This document shows, in pieces, positions 1-8,861 of a stretch of DNA of 40,067 bases. The notes under the pieces are model-generated. The model searched no databases and was not told the DNA's origin. It saw only the letters and a program-made list of their open reading frames with translations. This stretch comes from Candidatus Acetothermia bacterium (GTDB taxonomy: Bacteria; Bipolaricaulota; Bipolaricaulia; UBA7950): NCBI GenBank assembly GCA_022684035.1, contig JAJHSB010000056.1, positions 1-40,067 of the forward strand, in the 5' to 3' direction. Both the position numbers and the translations under genes were made by a program. Each line of letters starts with the position of its first letter. Positions within the stretch are counted from its first letter, which is position 1.

Positions 1-208
1 ATGACCAAATCTCAATTTCCAAACAATAACCAAATCCCAATAACCAAACTTCTATGAGCGATTTGTCAACAATCGAGGAAAAGACTCCGGCCTTTCTGTT
101 TGAGATTTTGGTCATTGGTCATTGAGATTTGTTTGGAAATTAGTGTTTGGAATTTGTGATTTCAATTCCTTCCCATTTTGCGCAAGACTTCAGATTTTAG
201 TATCTAAA
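1..208. repeat. Dispersed repeat, copy 1 (partner at 21231-21515)
   Basis: Positions 1-27 are identical to 21231-21257, and 177-208 (32 nt) are identical to 21484-21515, in the same orientation and order. The two ends of this copy are also imperfect inverted partners of one another: the CAAATCTCAATTTCCAAACA words near position 7 are echoed in reverse complement around 120-155. The middle parts of the two copies differ. No protein coding is evident. This is a non-coding dispersed element with an inverted-repeat architecture; its class (MITE-like or other) is unknown. Confidence 0.75.
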
Positions 209-224
209 CGAGCATTATCTCTTT

Positions 225-260
225 GAGATTGCCACGAGTTCTCCGAACTCTCGCAATGAC
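225..260 (-). repeat. Palindromic GTCATTGCGAG...GCAATCTC repeat
   Basis: On the minus strand this reads GTCATTGCGAGAG, a variable centre, then GTGGCAATCTC. It is nearly identical (a couple of mismatches) to the plus-strand copy at 7009-7045, and shorter relatives lie at 7141-7167 and, degenerately, at 36050-36077. Repeats of this type are widespread between genes in many bacterial genomes. Downstream, 299-329 can form a small hairpin (TCAGGGAT paired with ATCCCTGA). Confidence 0.7.
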
Positions 261-411
261 AAGAAAAAGAGACGCCGCACCTCTACCGCGAATCAGGATC
301 AGGGATCAGGTTTTTGGGGTTATCCCTGACCCCGAATAGATGCAGGGCAACGGTCTTGTCAAGCTCAGGGACGAAACCGACTAATTTGAGCAGGAATAAC
401 TTAACATTCAC

Positions 412-460
412 TTGACAAGCGGGAACATGGTGGTAAAATAATGAATGAACACTCATTCAT
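412..460 (+). promoter_or_regulatory. Sigma70-type promoter with TetR operator
   Basis: A perfect -35 box TTGACA (412-417) is separated by 16 bp from a -10-like TAAAAT (434-439). Directly after it lies the palindrome ATGAATGA-ACAC-TCATTCAT (441-460), two perfect 8-bp arms with a 4-bp spacer, which is the typical shape of a TetR-family operator. Its position over the expected transcription start, 22 bp before the tetR start codon, suggests that the regulator represses its own operon. The binding is inferred from layout. Confidence 0.8.
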
Positions 461-481
461 ATATAAAAAACAGGAGAAACA

Positions 482-1090
482 ATGGTACGTCGACAAAATA
501 TTGGTAAAGAAGAGTTGATCCGCCAAGCAGCAATCCACGTCTTTGCACGTCACGGATTCCATAACACACAAGTCGAGGAGATTGCACGCGAGGCCGGGGT
601 GGCGGTAGGGACGATCTATAACTATTTCCCCAGTAAAGAGGAGATCCTGCTCTCTATCTTTGAGGCCGATTTTGAGGCGCGCATAGGCTCGTATCAACAA
701 CTGCGCAACAGTAATCTACCGATTCCCGCGCAGATTCGCGCTCTCTTGGAGGAGCATTTTTTACTCGCAACGGATCGGGGCGATCTGGCACAGGTATCGG
801 TGCGGGAACGGTTTTATCCCGGCAAGAGATTCAAAGAGAGAATACACAAATTTCACCGAGAGATGGTGCAGCGTATCGAAGCGTTAATCAACGAGGGAGT
901 GGCGCAGGGATGGGTACGACCATGTAATCCGCGAATTATCGCGCATGCGCTGATCGGTATTGTTGAATCGGTCACTGCCGGCGCATTGCTCTATCCGGCA
1001 CAGGAAGCAGATCAAATCCGCAAAGAAGCTCCTGCCGAATTGGTCGATCTACTTTGGAACGGGCTTAAACAGGAGGAAGCAAGCGCATGA
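482..1090 (+). CDS. TetR/AcrR-family transcriptional regulator
   Basis: A 202-residue one-component regulator. The N-terminal helix-turn-helix covers about residues 10-58, with the family signature around FHNTQVEEIAREAGVAVGTI (26-45) followed by YNYFPSKEEIL; the all-helical remainder is the ligand-binding and dimerisation domain, whose ligand cannot be predicted. The start is fixed by an AGGAG box at 472-476, five bases upstream, and by the promoter/operator just before it. The stop overlaps the start of the exporter gene by 4 nt (ATGA), so the two are translationally coupled. By analogy with similar TetR-RND operons it probably represses the exporter until a hydrophobic ligand binds. Related proteins of the FadR type sense acyl-CoA, but nothing here proves that. 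Confidence 0.93.
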   Translation: MVRRQNIGKEELIRQAAIHVFARHGFHNTQVEEIAREAGVAVGTIYNYFPSKEEILLSIFEADFEARIGSYQQLRNSNLPIPAQIRALLEEHFLLATDRGDLAQVSVRERFYPGKRFKERIHKFHREMVQRIEALINEGVAQGWVRPCNPRIIAHALIGIVESVTAGALLYPAQEADQIRKEAPAELVDLLWNGLKQEEASA

Positions 1091-3411
1091 AGAAAAGATT
1101 TTTCACACTCATCATCGACCATCCATACCGAACACTGGTGGTCATTCTCCTGATCAGTATTGGGTTAGCAGCCTTTATCCCGCAACTCACAATAAAGATC
1201 GATTTTGCCGACTTTCTTGATCGGGATGACCCGGCAGTACAAGCGATGGAACGAGTACAGGAGCGTTTCGGTCTCCCCCCGATTATGTTCATGGTTGCCG
1301 TAACAAACGAAGCAGGGATATTTAACTACACAACTCTTTCTAAGATAGAGAGCATGCAGGAACGCTTTGCACAGTTACCGGGAGTGGACGAGGTGATCGG
1401 CCCACTTGATTTTCAGGTGATTACCGGCATGAAGGCAGCGATCCGTATCGGTCCAGCTGCGCCAGGCGGAAGAGTCCCCCAGACGGCCACAGAGATGGAG
1501 GTTTTCCGCATGAGAGCGATGGAAAGCGATGCAATGCGTGGTTTTATCATCTCTGCCGATAGCAAAGCTGCTGGAATCTCGATTCAACTTAAGCGCGATG
1601 CCGACAATATCGCGGTGGCTCGCCAGGTTATAGCGATCGTTGAGGAATATCGATATCAAGCTGATGCCAAACAGATATATATCGCCGGGCTTCCGTACAT
1701 GAATCTTATCCTCATGGAGGCTGTCATTGGTGATATGCAATTTCTCTTTCCACTTGCTATTCTGGTAATCGCGGCCATCTTGTTTTTTTTCTTCCGCAAC
1801 CGGCGCGGGGTAATCATCCCGTTTTTGGTCGCCGTCCTTGCTGTTCTATGGACACTAGGTGCAATGGCCGTCTTTGCCATCCCGTTGACAGTCATCTCGA
1901 TGATCCTCCCAGTAATCCTGATATCGATCGGAATCGCCAGTGGAATACATGTTTTGAATCGACACCACGAGGAGATGGTTCATGGAAGCGAAAGACGTAC
2001 TGCAATCCTCACCGCAATGGATGGAATCTTCTCGCCGGTAGTGATCTCCGCTCTCACCACCGTAGCCGGATTCCTTTCATTCTTAAATGCGGTGTTGCCG
2101 CCACAGCGACAATTCGGCCTATTCACTGCGGTGGGAGTATTGGCGGCAATGGTGCTCTCTCTCACCTTAATCCCTGCTCTCCTGGCGATTCTCAAGCCGT
2201 CGCACAGTAAGAAGCAAGCAGAGAGGCAGAAGATGCTGACATATATTCTGACCGCTCTTAAGCGAGTAGTCTTACGCTATCCTCGCATGGTCATGATCGG
2301 CGCATTAGTCTTATTTATCGTCTGCTTGGCGGGAATCCCGTTACTACAGGTGGAGATATCTCCAGTCGTCTTTCTCGGCAGGAACCACCCAGTAGTGGAA
2401 GGAATTGCGGTGATGGATCATCATTTTGCGGGCAGTGAGCAGATCCACATCGCAATCGATACTGGTAGGCGGGACGGAATGAGAGACCCGAAACTGTTAA
2501 AGGAGATCGTCTTGTTGGAGGAGTTCCTCTATGAACAAGGGGTGAGAAAAACGATCTCACTTGCCGATATAGTGCGAGAGATGCACCAGAAGCTCCGCGG
2601 TGATAATCCGGCTTATTACGTGATCCCATCTGATCGTCGGCTCGTCGACCAGTTGCTCTTTTTGCTCGCCTTACAAGGTGCTGATCTGTCACCGATGGCA
2701 GTGGGAGATTTCTCTGCCGGAAAGGTGATAGGAATGTATACGCGTAAGCCCAGTGCCCAGTTAGTCGATTTTACCCGTGAAGTCCAGAAGTATCTCGATG
2801 AGCGATTTAGTGGGTTGGCAAAGGCAGAGCTGGTCGGGACCTCACGTATTCACGCAAGCCTGCACGCACGTACGATTACTACCCAGATCACAAGTTTAGT
2901 GGGAGTCATTATCGCTGTTGGAGTTATCGTCAGTCTTCTGATGGGGTCTCTCCTCGCTGGGTTGATCGCTCTGATTCCTCTTCTGCTTACGGTGGCGATA
3001 AACTTCGGGATAATGGCCTATATTGGCACATACTTAGGTATAGCTACGCTGATGATCGCTTCGATCACAATCGGAATCGGAATCGACCATGCGGTTCATT
3101 TTATCAGCCGCTTCCGGCAAGAGACTTGCACTGGTAAATCAATGGACAACGCACTGCAAGCAACGATCCAGACAAGTGGACGAGCAATTGTTTACAACGC
3201 GCTTGCGCTTGCCCTGGGGTTTATCGTGCTTCTCTTCTCCGGTTTTCGGGGAATAAATGATTTTGGAATGCTTCTTGCGATGACTATGGTGATCAGCATC
3301 CTTGCCACGTTCACTGTGGTTCCGGCGATACTTATCACTTGGCGACCTGGATTCCTCATGCATCCGGTCTGGTCAAAGAAGAGAACAACGACACCTAAAA
3401 AGGAGGGTTAA
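1087..3411 (+). CDS. RND/MMPL-superfamily exporter
   Basis: A 774-residue inner-membrane transporter with the two-fold repeat of the RND superfamily. The first half has TM1 (about 17-34), a large periplasmic loop to about 215, then a run of membrane segments (about 219-365). The second half repeats the plan from about 395 (TM, loop, then five TMs to about 755) and ends in a basic tail. Size and architecture fit the MMPL/HpnN-like branch, which exports lipids or hydrophobic compounds using the proton gradient, rather than the roughly 1000-residue AcrB type. No membrane-fusion protein or TolC-like gene is adjacent. It overlaps tetR by 4 nt and is followed one base later by a LolA-like gene, a pairing that points to lipid or lipoprotein-linked transport in the envelope. 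The substrate is unknown. Confidence 0.9.
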   Translation: MKKRFFTLIIDHPYRTLVVILLISIGLAAFIPQLTIKIDFADFLDRDDPAVQAMERVQERFGLPPIMFMVAVTNEAGIFNYTTLSKIESMQERFAQLPGVDEVIGPLDFQVITGMKAAIRIGPAAPGGRVPQTATEMEVFRMRAMESDAMRGFIISADSKAAGISIQLKRDADNIAVARQVIAIVEEYRYQADAKQIYIAGLPYMNLILMEAVIGDMQFLFPLAILVIAAILFFFFRNRRGVIIPFLVAVLAVLWTLGAMAVFAIPLTVISMILPVILISIGIASGIHVLNRHHEEMVHGSERRTAILTAMDGIFSPVVISALTTVAGFLSFLNAVLPPQRQFGLFTAVGVLAAMVLSLTLIPALLAILKPSHSKKQAERQKMLTYILTALKRVVLRYPRMVMIGALVLFIVCLAGIPLLQVEISPVVFLGRNHPVVEGIAVMDHHFAGSEQIHIAIDTGRRDGMRDPKLLKEIVLLEEFLYEQGVRKTISLADIVREMHQKLRGDNPAYYVIPSDRRLVDQLLFLLALQGADLSPMAVGDFSAGKVIGMYTRKPSAQLVDFTREVQKYLDERFSGLAKAELVGTSRIHASLHARTITTQITSLVGVIIAVGVIVSLLMGSLLAGLIALIPLLLTVAINFGIMAYIGTYLGIATLMIASITIGIGIDHAVHFISRFRQETCTGKSMDNALQATIQTSGRAIVYNALALALGFIVLLFSGFRGINDFGMLLAMTMVISILATFTVVPAILITWRPGFLMHPVWSKKRTTTPKKEG

Positions 3412-3412
3412 G

Positions 3413-4321
3413 ATGAAGATTAAGTGCACTGATTCAACACAGAATACAAAATCAAGCAAAAATAACGAATTGGGATATTACCTGGGCCGACTTGGTAAAT
3501 ACAAGCGATTAACCGCACCATTACTCATTGCGGCACTGATCTTTATTGTGGGTGGAGTCGCATCGGTAGCAGCGTTAAGTGGGGATGAGATCTTTACCCG
3601 GGTGCAGATGCAAGCTGATTCGATTCTCGAAGGTGATCTGATCTTTATATTTCGCATCACTGATCGGCATGCCGATGGAACAACGAGCACAAAACTCTTT
3701 GCCGGTCTGTCACAACGGGTGGCGAGAGAGGGCGAATCCTTTCTCCTGTTCGTTAAGGAGCCAGCGGAGAACTTTGGGATGATCCATCTGCTGCTGCACC
3801 GCGACGGGGAAGCCCGCATGTGGCTCTATCTGCCGCTCCTGGGAATTACAACTGAAATCATCGTTGAGGAGGCTATCACTGGCGCTGGCGGTCTTTTTAT
3901 GATCGGGGTGCAACCGATTATTATTGAGGAATACTCAGCACAGCGGATCGGAGAAGAGATCCTATTTATTGCTGAGGAGAAGCGGCCGGTCTACCTGCTC
4001 GCCCTCACTGCCCGACCAGATGCGCGCGTTGATTTTCCCAGCGTGCAGATGTGGGTCGATAAAGAGAGATTCCTCCCACTGCGCATTGAGAACTACACCG
4101 CTGCCGGAGAACTGGCACTACAAGTCGAAATCCTCGCTTGGGAAGAGTTTGAGGAGGTATTCGCTCCCACAAAGATCAGTATCCGTAACTTACTTGCGGG
4201 GAGCGAAAGGACGATCACTATCTATGAGCGGTGGCGACCGATAGAACCATTTCCAGCGCAGCTATTCGATCCGAAGAAGCTCGCTGATTTTGATCCTGCT
4301 ATCTATGGGCTGATCGATTAG
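3413..4321 (+). CDS. LolA-like outer-membrane lipoprotein-sorting protein
   Basis: A 302-residue exported protein. The ATG at 3413 is chosen because a strong AGGAGGG box (3401-3407) sits five bases upstream; an in-frame reading from further upstream would run inside the exporter gene. Residues about 1-34 are polar and basic, followed by one hydrophobic segment (about 35-58) acting as signal or anchor, so the mature part is periplasmic. The remainder is beta-rich and resembles the fold of the 'outer membrane lipoprotein-sorting protein' family often encoded beside MMPL exporters, for example the stretch MWVDKERFLPLRIENY. Such proteins are thought to shuttle lipid or lipoprotein acyl chains across the periplasm. 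It is the third gene of the TetR-controlled operon. Family assignment is fairly sure, the precise role is inferred. Confidence 0.82.
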   Translation: MKIKCTDSTQNTKSSKNNELGYYLGRLGKYKRLTAPLLIAALIFIVGGVASVAALSGDEIFTRVQMQADSILEGDLIFIFRITDRHADGTTSTKLFAGLSQRVAREGESFLLFVKEPAENFGMIHLLLHRDGEARMWLYLPLLGITTEIIVEEAITGAGGLFMIGVQPIIIEEYSAQRIGEEILFIAEEKRPVYLLALTARPDARVDFPSVQMWVDKERFLPLRIENYTAAGELALQVEILAWEEFEEVFAPTKISIRNLLAGSERTITIYERWRPIEPFPAQLFDPKKLADFDPAIYGLID

Positions 4322-4383
4322 TCCACTCTTTAACCCGATTAGGGAACCGGGTCGCTGCCACCGCGGCTAAACGGGTGGCAGCG
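4322..4383. terminator. Convergent-end hairpins (putative bidirectional terminator)
   Basis: Between the converging lolA-like and yidD genes there is an imperfect stem around 4334-4352 (CCCG/CGGG plus TT/AA, loop AGGG), followed on the minus strand by TTAAAG. A strong perfect 10-bp stem CGCTGCCACC/GGTGGCAGCG (4353-4362 with 4374-4383) lies inside the yidD 3' end. Neither has a clean U-tract, so the terminator role is tentative. Confidence 0.35.
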
Positions 4384-4551
4384 AAGGATACGGCGAAAGG
4401 TGAGTAGTACTCCGCGTAAGAGACCGTATTTCATAATTACTTCCTTGGCGTACTGCGAACAGCTCGGATAGAAACGACAGCTGCCAGGCAAGGCAGGCGA
4501 GATGATCCGCTGATAACAAGCAATCAGCAAACAAGCAAACCGTCTAATCAT
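4339..4551 (-). CDS. yidD: Membrane protein insertion efficiency factor YidD
   Basis: A 70-residue protein matching the YidD (UPF0161) family over its whole length. It has an amphipathic N-terminus, the signature YQRIISPALPGSCRFYPSCS (13-32) with its conserved cysteines, the following YAKEVIMKYG, and the C-terminal CHPFSRGGSDPVP. YidD helps insert proteins into the inner membrane together with YidC and SecYEG. It is usually found between rnpA and yidC near the origin; none of those genes is here, so it is an isolated copy. The next gene on this strand (5'-nucleotidase-like) ends about 60 bp upstream, so they may be co-transcribed. Confidence 0.95.
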   Translation of the reverse strand: MIRRFACLLIACYQRIISPALPGSCRFYPSCSQYAKEVIMKYGLLRGVLLTFRRILRCHPFSRGGSDPVP

Positions 4552-4610
4552 CGCGCTCCTATTATCACTCTTTATACCTTCATTTTTCGGTCGTTGGACT
4601 CTCCCAGATA

Positions 4611-6833
4611 TTACCGCCTGACTGCTCTTATTCGCCCCTCCACCTGGGGCTCGATCTTTTCACCCCTTGCGTGAGCAGCTTGAATATACTTTGCTACTGC
4701 GTCGCGCAGCAATCTTTCGCTCACTACTCTCTTAACATCCCTTAAGATCACATATCCATCTCCTCCGCCTGCCATGAAGCAGTTCACCGCCACACGATAG
4801 ATCGTAGTAAGATCTAATGGCAGCCCATGAACCTTTACTTCCAAGATGCGATTGCCAGGCTCTCGGGTCGGATCGAACGTGAAGCTCATCCCAGATACAT
4901 GCGGAAAGCGGCCCGCTGGGTATCTGCTAACACCGTTCTCTAATGCAGCCAAGAGTTGTTCGCCGGTTAGTTCTAAGGTGACGATATAATTATCAAACGG
5001 GAATGTCAGGTATAACTCTCCTAAGGTAATCGGCCCCGCGTCAATACAGGCTCTGATACCGCCACCGTTTTGAATTGCGATTTCCGCTCGGAGATACTGA
5101 CGGATAGCATCGGTGATCAGGTTACCTATCTTAGTCTCTTGTTGTCGTACATATTCAGCACTGAGCGCCACGGCGGCTATGCCGACTACCCTAGCAAGTA
5201 TTTCCTCTACATATGCTATGTAAGGAGCCAGCATCTCCTCTATTTCACCACATTTTTCGATTTCCGAGGTGACCGGTATGAACGCCCCCTTGCGCTCGCT
5301 TACCTCCCCCGCTTCAACCAGGATATCCAGCCGCGCCAGAGCTTTACCGTATTCGCCGGCACTGATCATCGGAATACCGCGCCGTACTTCATAATGCTGG
5401 CGGTGAGAATCAGCACTTACTGCAGCAAGAAGAATGCCCGGTACCTTCCTCTCTACAGCTGCCACCACTACCCGCTTATCAGTCCAGCTCATATGCAATA
5501 GTAGGATGATCGCGTCAACTCTTTGATATAACTTACGTGCATACTCGATTGCCACCGCTGCCGGATCTAAGAACTGTAGTCCCGCTATATCAGATGGATG
5601 GGTCTTTTCCGGTGTCCTGACGCATGTTAGCCCGATTACTCCTACTTTTAGCTTTCCAACAGTAAAAATGGCATAAGGCGGCAAAAATTGCACTGCAGCG
5701 CCATCAGCATGACGTACGTTAGCCCCAAGGAACGGGAATTTCGCCTCCTTAGCCCGCTTCGCCAGGATATCTTGCCCGAAATTAAAATCATGGTTGCCAA
5801 CGACCATTGCATGGTACCCCACGGCATTCATGACAGCTATCACCACCTCACCTTCAGTCAAACCAGCAAGTGGGGTGCCATGAATGGTATCACCGCCATC
5901 AAGCAAAAGAACGCCTGGATGGTCCGCCTTTATCTCTCTCACCAGAGTAGCAATCCGGGATAGGCCGCCAATTTCGCCGAGAGTGCCATGTGCCTCCATG
6001 TATCCATGGAGGTCACTAGTAAGCAAAAGAATGAGATTAGACTTAAGCTCCGGTTTTCCTGCGATGTGGCGAAAGACTAAGTCCGCCGTGCTACGGGGGA
6101 AGATTCGATATTCATCATGGTGCGGTTCGCTGCGGTCGAACTGGCCGACAATACCGGTAATGAAATAAATACCGCTAACTGTCAGATCACGTAGATCAAT
6201 TCCGGTTCCGACTCCGACTCGTAAGGTGGCAGTATGCTCTGCCGTCACATCAGTAATAGTAATATTATAAGCCCCGCCGATTGAGCTTGCCGGAATAGTT
6301 ACAATCTTGGTCTTTACCCGCACCAATTCACCTTCGAGGGGCTCAGCACGGGCAAACGAGGTCAAATCAGAGACTAATATCTCTTGTGGCTCCGGCAAAG
6401 GGTTGTTGTGGCTTAAGACCTTGTACGTAACAACGTTCAACTGTATTAGACCATTAAAGTGTTCCACCACGCCGGTGACGCGCACCTCATCCCCACGAGC
6501 AACTGTAATATGCCTCCCATGGCTAAATAGTCCAATACCTCCTGTGTGATCCTGTAAAAACATGACTGTATGATGCGGGTGAATTACCCCCGCACCTACG
6601 GTGGCGATGCCTTCGATAGTAACTTCATCGCCCAACCGGGTAGGTAAACCGGTCGCTTCATCCACCACCGTGACTCGGTTGATCTCCACAATAGTCGCTT
6701 GATCGACTGACTCTTCAACCCGCGGCTGTACGGCCGGCGTACCTGGTGCCGGCCAGCCAATCAGAATCACCAGCAGAGTTGCTGTTATCAGTAACGCCAC
6801 AAACCCGATTGTTGCAATTAGTTTTCTATCCAC
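4611..6833 (-). CDS. OB-domain plus 5'-nucleotidase-like metallophosphoesterase
   Basis: A 740-residue exported protein read from a GTG start (AGGAAA just upstream). Residues 7-27 form a signal anchor. Residues about 45-255 hold two OB-like (YhcR-type) domains; 265-510 are a calcineurin-like phosphoesterase; 545-735 the 5'-nucleotidase C-terminal domain with NGGGIR (589-594) and GGGDGY (689-694). Metal-site motifs TSDLHG (272-277) and LDGGDTIHG (311-319), GNH (346-348) and H447 are present. Two usual positions differ: GNHDFN (346-351) has Asn where UshA-type enzymes have the catalytic-dyad Asp, and the expected GGHxH/GGHxQ motif reads SADSH (473-477), replacing a metal-binding His by Asp. It probably acts on nucleotides or related phosphoesters in the periplasm, but reduced or altered catalysis is possible. 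Confidence 0.9.
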   Translation of the reverse strand: MDRKLIATIGFVALLITATLLVILIGWPAPGTPAVQPRVEESVDQATIVEINRVTVVDEATGLPTRLGDEVTIEGIATVGAGVIHPHHTVMFLQDHTGGIGLFSHGRHITVARGDEVRVTGVVEHFNGLIQLNVVTYKVLSHNNPLPEPQEILVSDLTSFARAEPLEGELVRVKTKIVTIPASSIGGAYNITITDVTAEHTATLRVGVGTGIDLRDLTVSGIYFITGIVGQFDRSEPHHDEYRIFPRSTADLVFRHIAGKPELKSNLILLLTSDLHGYMEAHGTLGEIGGLSRIATLVREIKADHPGVLLLDGGDTIHGTPLAGLTEGEVVIAVMNAVGYHAMVVGNHDFNFGQDILAKRAKEAKFPFLGANVRHADGAAVQFLPPYAIFTVGKLKVGVIGLTCVRTPEKTHPSDIAGLQFLDPAAVAIEYARKLYQRVDAIILLLHMSWTDKRVVVAAVERKVPGILLAAVSADSHRQHYEVRRGIPMISAGEYGKALARLDILVEAGEVSERKGAFIPVTSEIEKCGEIEEMLAPYIAYVEEILARVVGIAAVALSAEYVRQQETKIGNLITDAIRQYLRAEIAIQNGGGIRACIDAGPITLGELYLTFPFDNYIVTLELTGEQLLAALENGVSRYPAGRFPHVSGMSFTFDPTREPGNRILEVKVHGLPLDLTTIYRVAVNCFMAGGGDGYVILRDVKRVVSERLLRDAVAKYIQAAHARGEKIEPQVEGRIRAVRR

Positions 6834-7187
<354 letters not shown>

Positions 7188-8069
7188 TTACGATCTTTCC
7201 CGGCCACTCAGTACGCCGCGCACAGACATCGAGAGTTCATGCAGCGTCATCTCTTCACTGAACAGAATATCGTCTGTTGTCAACTCGGAAAGAATCTTCT
7301 TGACCGTCGCTTCAACGCCAATTTTATCAGATATTCTATTTACTCTTTGTATCCATATCGGTAATAATGCTGCATAACGGTCAAGTACTTCTACTCCATC
7401 GGTCGCCGGACCAAAATGGGCGTACAGTAGTTGCTTCGGATTCAACTCCTTCAGTTTTTTTAGGCTATCTAATGCTTTAGAAAGATCAAACCGTGGCGGC
7501 GGCGTTGCCGGTAGAAGTCTATTTCGGCTCGATAATCCAGCTGCATCCCCAACAAAGACCGACGCGCTCTTAGGTTCGAAAAAAGCAAGATGATGCGAAG
7601 CATGGCCAGGAGTAGCAACTGTTTGGATGATAATATCGTCCCCTAAATAGAACTCTTCGTCGCCGCTGCAGGCGATGATTTGTTCCGAAAGTATGGGGAC
7701 AGCTTCACCGTAATATTCGAACGTACTTCCTGTCGCTGCTTTTACACTCTCTACCAGCTCAGTTGGATTAATGAGATGACGCGCTCCCCGATGATGCACG
7801 ATTATTTTCACATTCGGATATCGATGCGCGAGCAAGCCAGCGCCTCCCACATGATCGAGATGGATGTGAGTGACAAAGATATATTCCAAGTCATTGATCC
7901 CGATTTCCGCCAGTGCATCCACAATCGTTGTCGCTGCATGTGATGTGCCTGCATCGATCAACGCCGCTTTCTTCCCCTGCACGACATATACACTGCCATA
8001 TTCTTTTAGTCCGAACAGATCAATGTCGATCATCGCAATTTGCGAATTCAATCGTTTAACTTCTGGCAT
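7188..8069 (-). CDS. Metallo-beta-lactamase-fold hydrolase
   Basis: A 293-residue cytoplasmic protein with the MBL zinc-hydrolase fold. The signature HIHLDHVGG (HxHxDH) lies near residue 69, after LIDAGTS; further ligands are the His of ATPGHASHH (around 155) and the Asp of VFVGDAAG (around 173), with a late His in YAHFGPATDG (around 218). The layout matches the glyoxalase-II-like / 'MBL fold metallo-hydrolase' group that cleaves thioester or ester bonds; no lactamase resistance role is implied. The C-terminal 60 residues form a helical tail seen in several such hydrolases. The ATG has only a weak AGG box. It lies 168 bp downstream of the Nudix gene on the same strand. The substrate cannot be read from sequence. 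Confidence 0.9.
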   Translation of the reverse strand: MPEVKRLNSQIAMIDIDLFGLKEYGSVYVVQGKKAALIDAGTSHAATTIVDALAEIGINDLEYIFVTHIHLDHVGGAGLLAHRYPNVKIIVHHRGARHLINPTELVESVKAATGSTFEYYGEAVPILSEQIIACSGDEEFYLGDDIIIQTVATPGHASHHLAFFEPKSASVFVGDAAGLSSRNRLLPATPPPRFDLSKALDSLKKLKELNPKQLLYAHFGPATDGVEVLDRYAALLPIWIQRVNRISDKIGVEATVKKILSELTTDDILFSEEMTLHELSMSVRGVLSGRERS

Positions 8070-8237
8070 GTGCGTTACCTAATCCTTCTAACTTAGTTGC
8101 AACTACTCATTTTATTAGATTGAAGAGCGAAGGTGGACGTATTTTAGCCATTGTGGGTGTTACGCATAATTTATCCCGATTAGCCTTTCCTCTTCAGTCA
8201 ATCCGGCTTAAGTAGTATCCCAGCACATAGTGCTCTG

Positions 8238-8690
8238 TTATGGCTTGTGGCTTCTTTCCTCCCGCAGACGCAAAAATTCTTCTGCTCGGCGCAATACCGC
8301 TCGACTCTCTTTATAAGTAATTTGCTTTAAGGCAGCATCAAATGGTAATAATCGGTAATCGATATGCTCTGCTGATAAGCGATACTCGGTGGTAAATGTG
8401 CGACCGAGAAAAAAGATAACCTTCTTTACAACAGGATATTTCCCTCGATAGAAGCGATATGAAACCTCCTCACGGAATCCAGGGATAATCTCTATCTCGG
8501 TAAGGCCTAGTTCTTCTGCAGTCTCCCGTTGCGCAGTCTCTTTTTCGTCCTCATTCGCCTCGATGTTTCCTTTGGCAAACCCCCAATGCAAACCATTGCT
8601 GTGGCAGAGAATAACGTAATAACGATTTTTTCCCTCATCCTGATAAAAGACAACGAGGCCGGCTGATCTCTCCTTAATGAAAGGTAACAT
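8238..8690 (-). CDS. Nudix hydrolase, Ap4A (bis-nucleosyl-tetraphosphatase) type
   Basis: A 150-residue protein with a nearly perfect Nudix box (G-x5-E-x7-RE-x2-EE-x-G-L) from GNIEAN through REtaEELGL, at about residues 39-61. The N-terminal ERSAGLVVF and the HWGFAKGNIE context are typical of the asymmetric diadenosine tetraphosphatase (NUDT2/MutT-like) group, which cleaves Ap4A to ATP and AMP using Mg2+. It lies directly downstream of rpoB (171-bp gap), exactly where rpoC would be expected in almost all bacteria. The start has only a distant GAGG box, so the first few residues are uncertain. Confidence 0.88.
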   Translation of the reverse strand: MLPFIKERSAGLVVFYQDEGKNRYYVILCHSNGLHWGFAKGNIEANEDEKETAQRETAEELGLTEIEIIPGFREEVSYRFYRGKYPVVKKVIFFLGRTFTTEYRLSAEHIDYRLLPFDAALKQITYKESRAVLRRAEEFLRLREERSHKP

Positions 8691-8861
8691 CTTACGCGAT
8701 AATCCTCACTCCATACTGCAGTTTTCCTTCCATTTTGTATCTTTAATTGCTTGCCTGTACCTGCTTGTACATCTGCATTCAAAGAGATGCAGTACGCACC
8801 GGCATGCTGCAGTTTGAAATTCTTCTGCCTCGGTTACGTTTTACTGGCTAAATAACCAACA

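Noticed and set aside
3302-3412. Longer start for the LolA-like gene inside the exporter gene
   Set aside because: The extension would overlap the exporter in another frame; ATG 3413 has an excellent ribosome site.
5070-5501. Plus-strand ORFs inside the 5'-nucleotidase-like gene
   Set aside because: Shadows of a well-supported gene on the opposite strand, no recognisable protein features.
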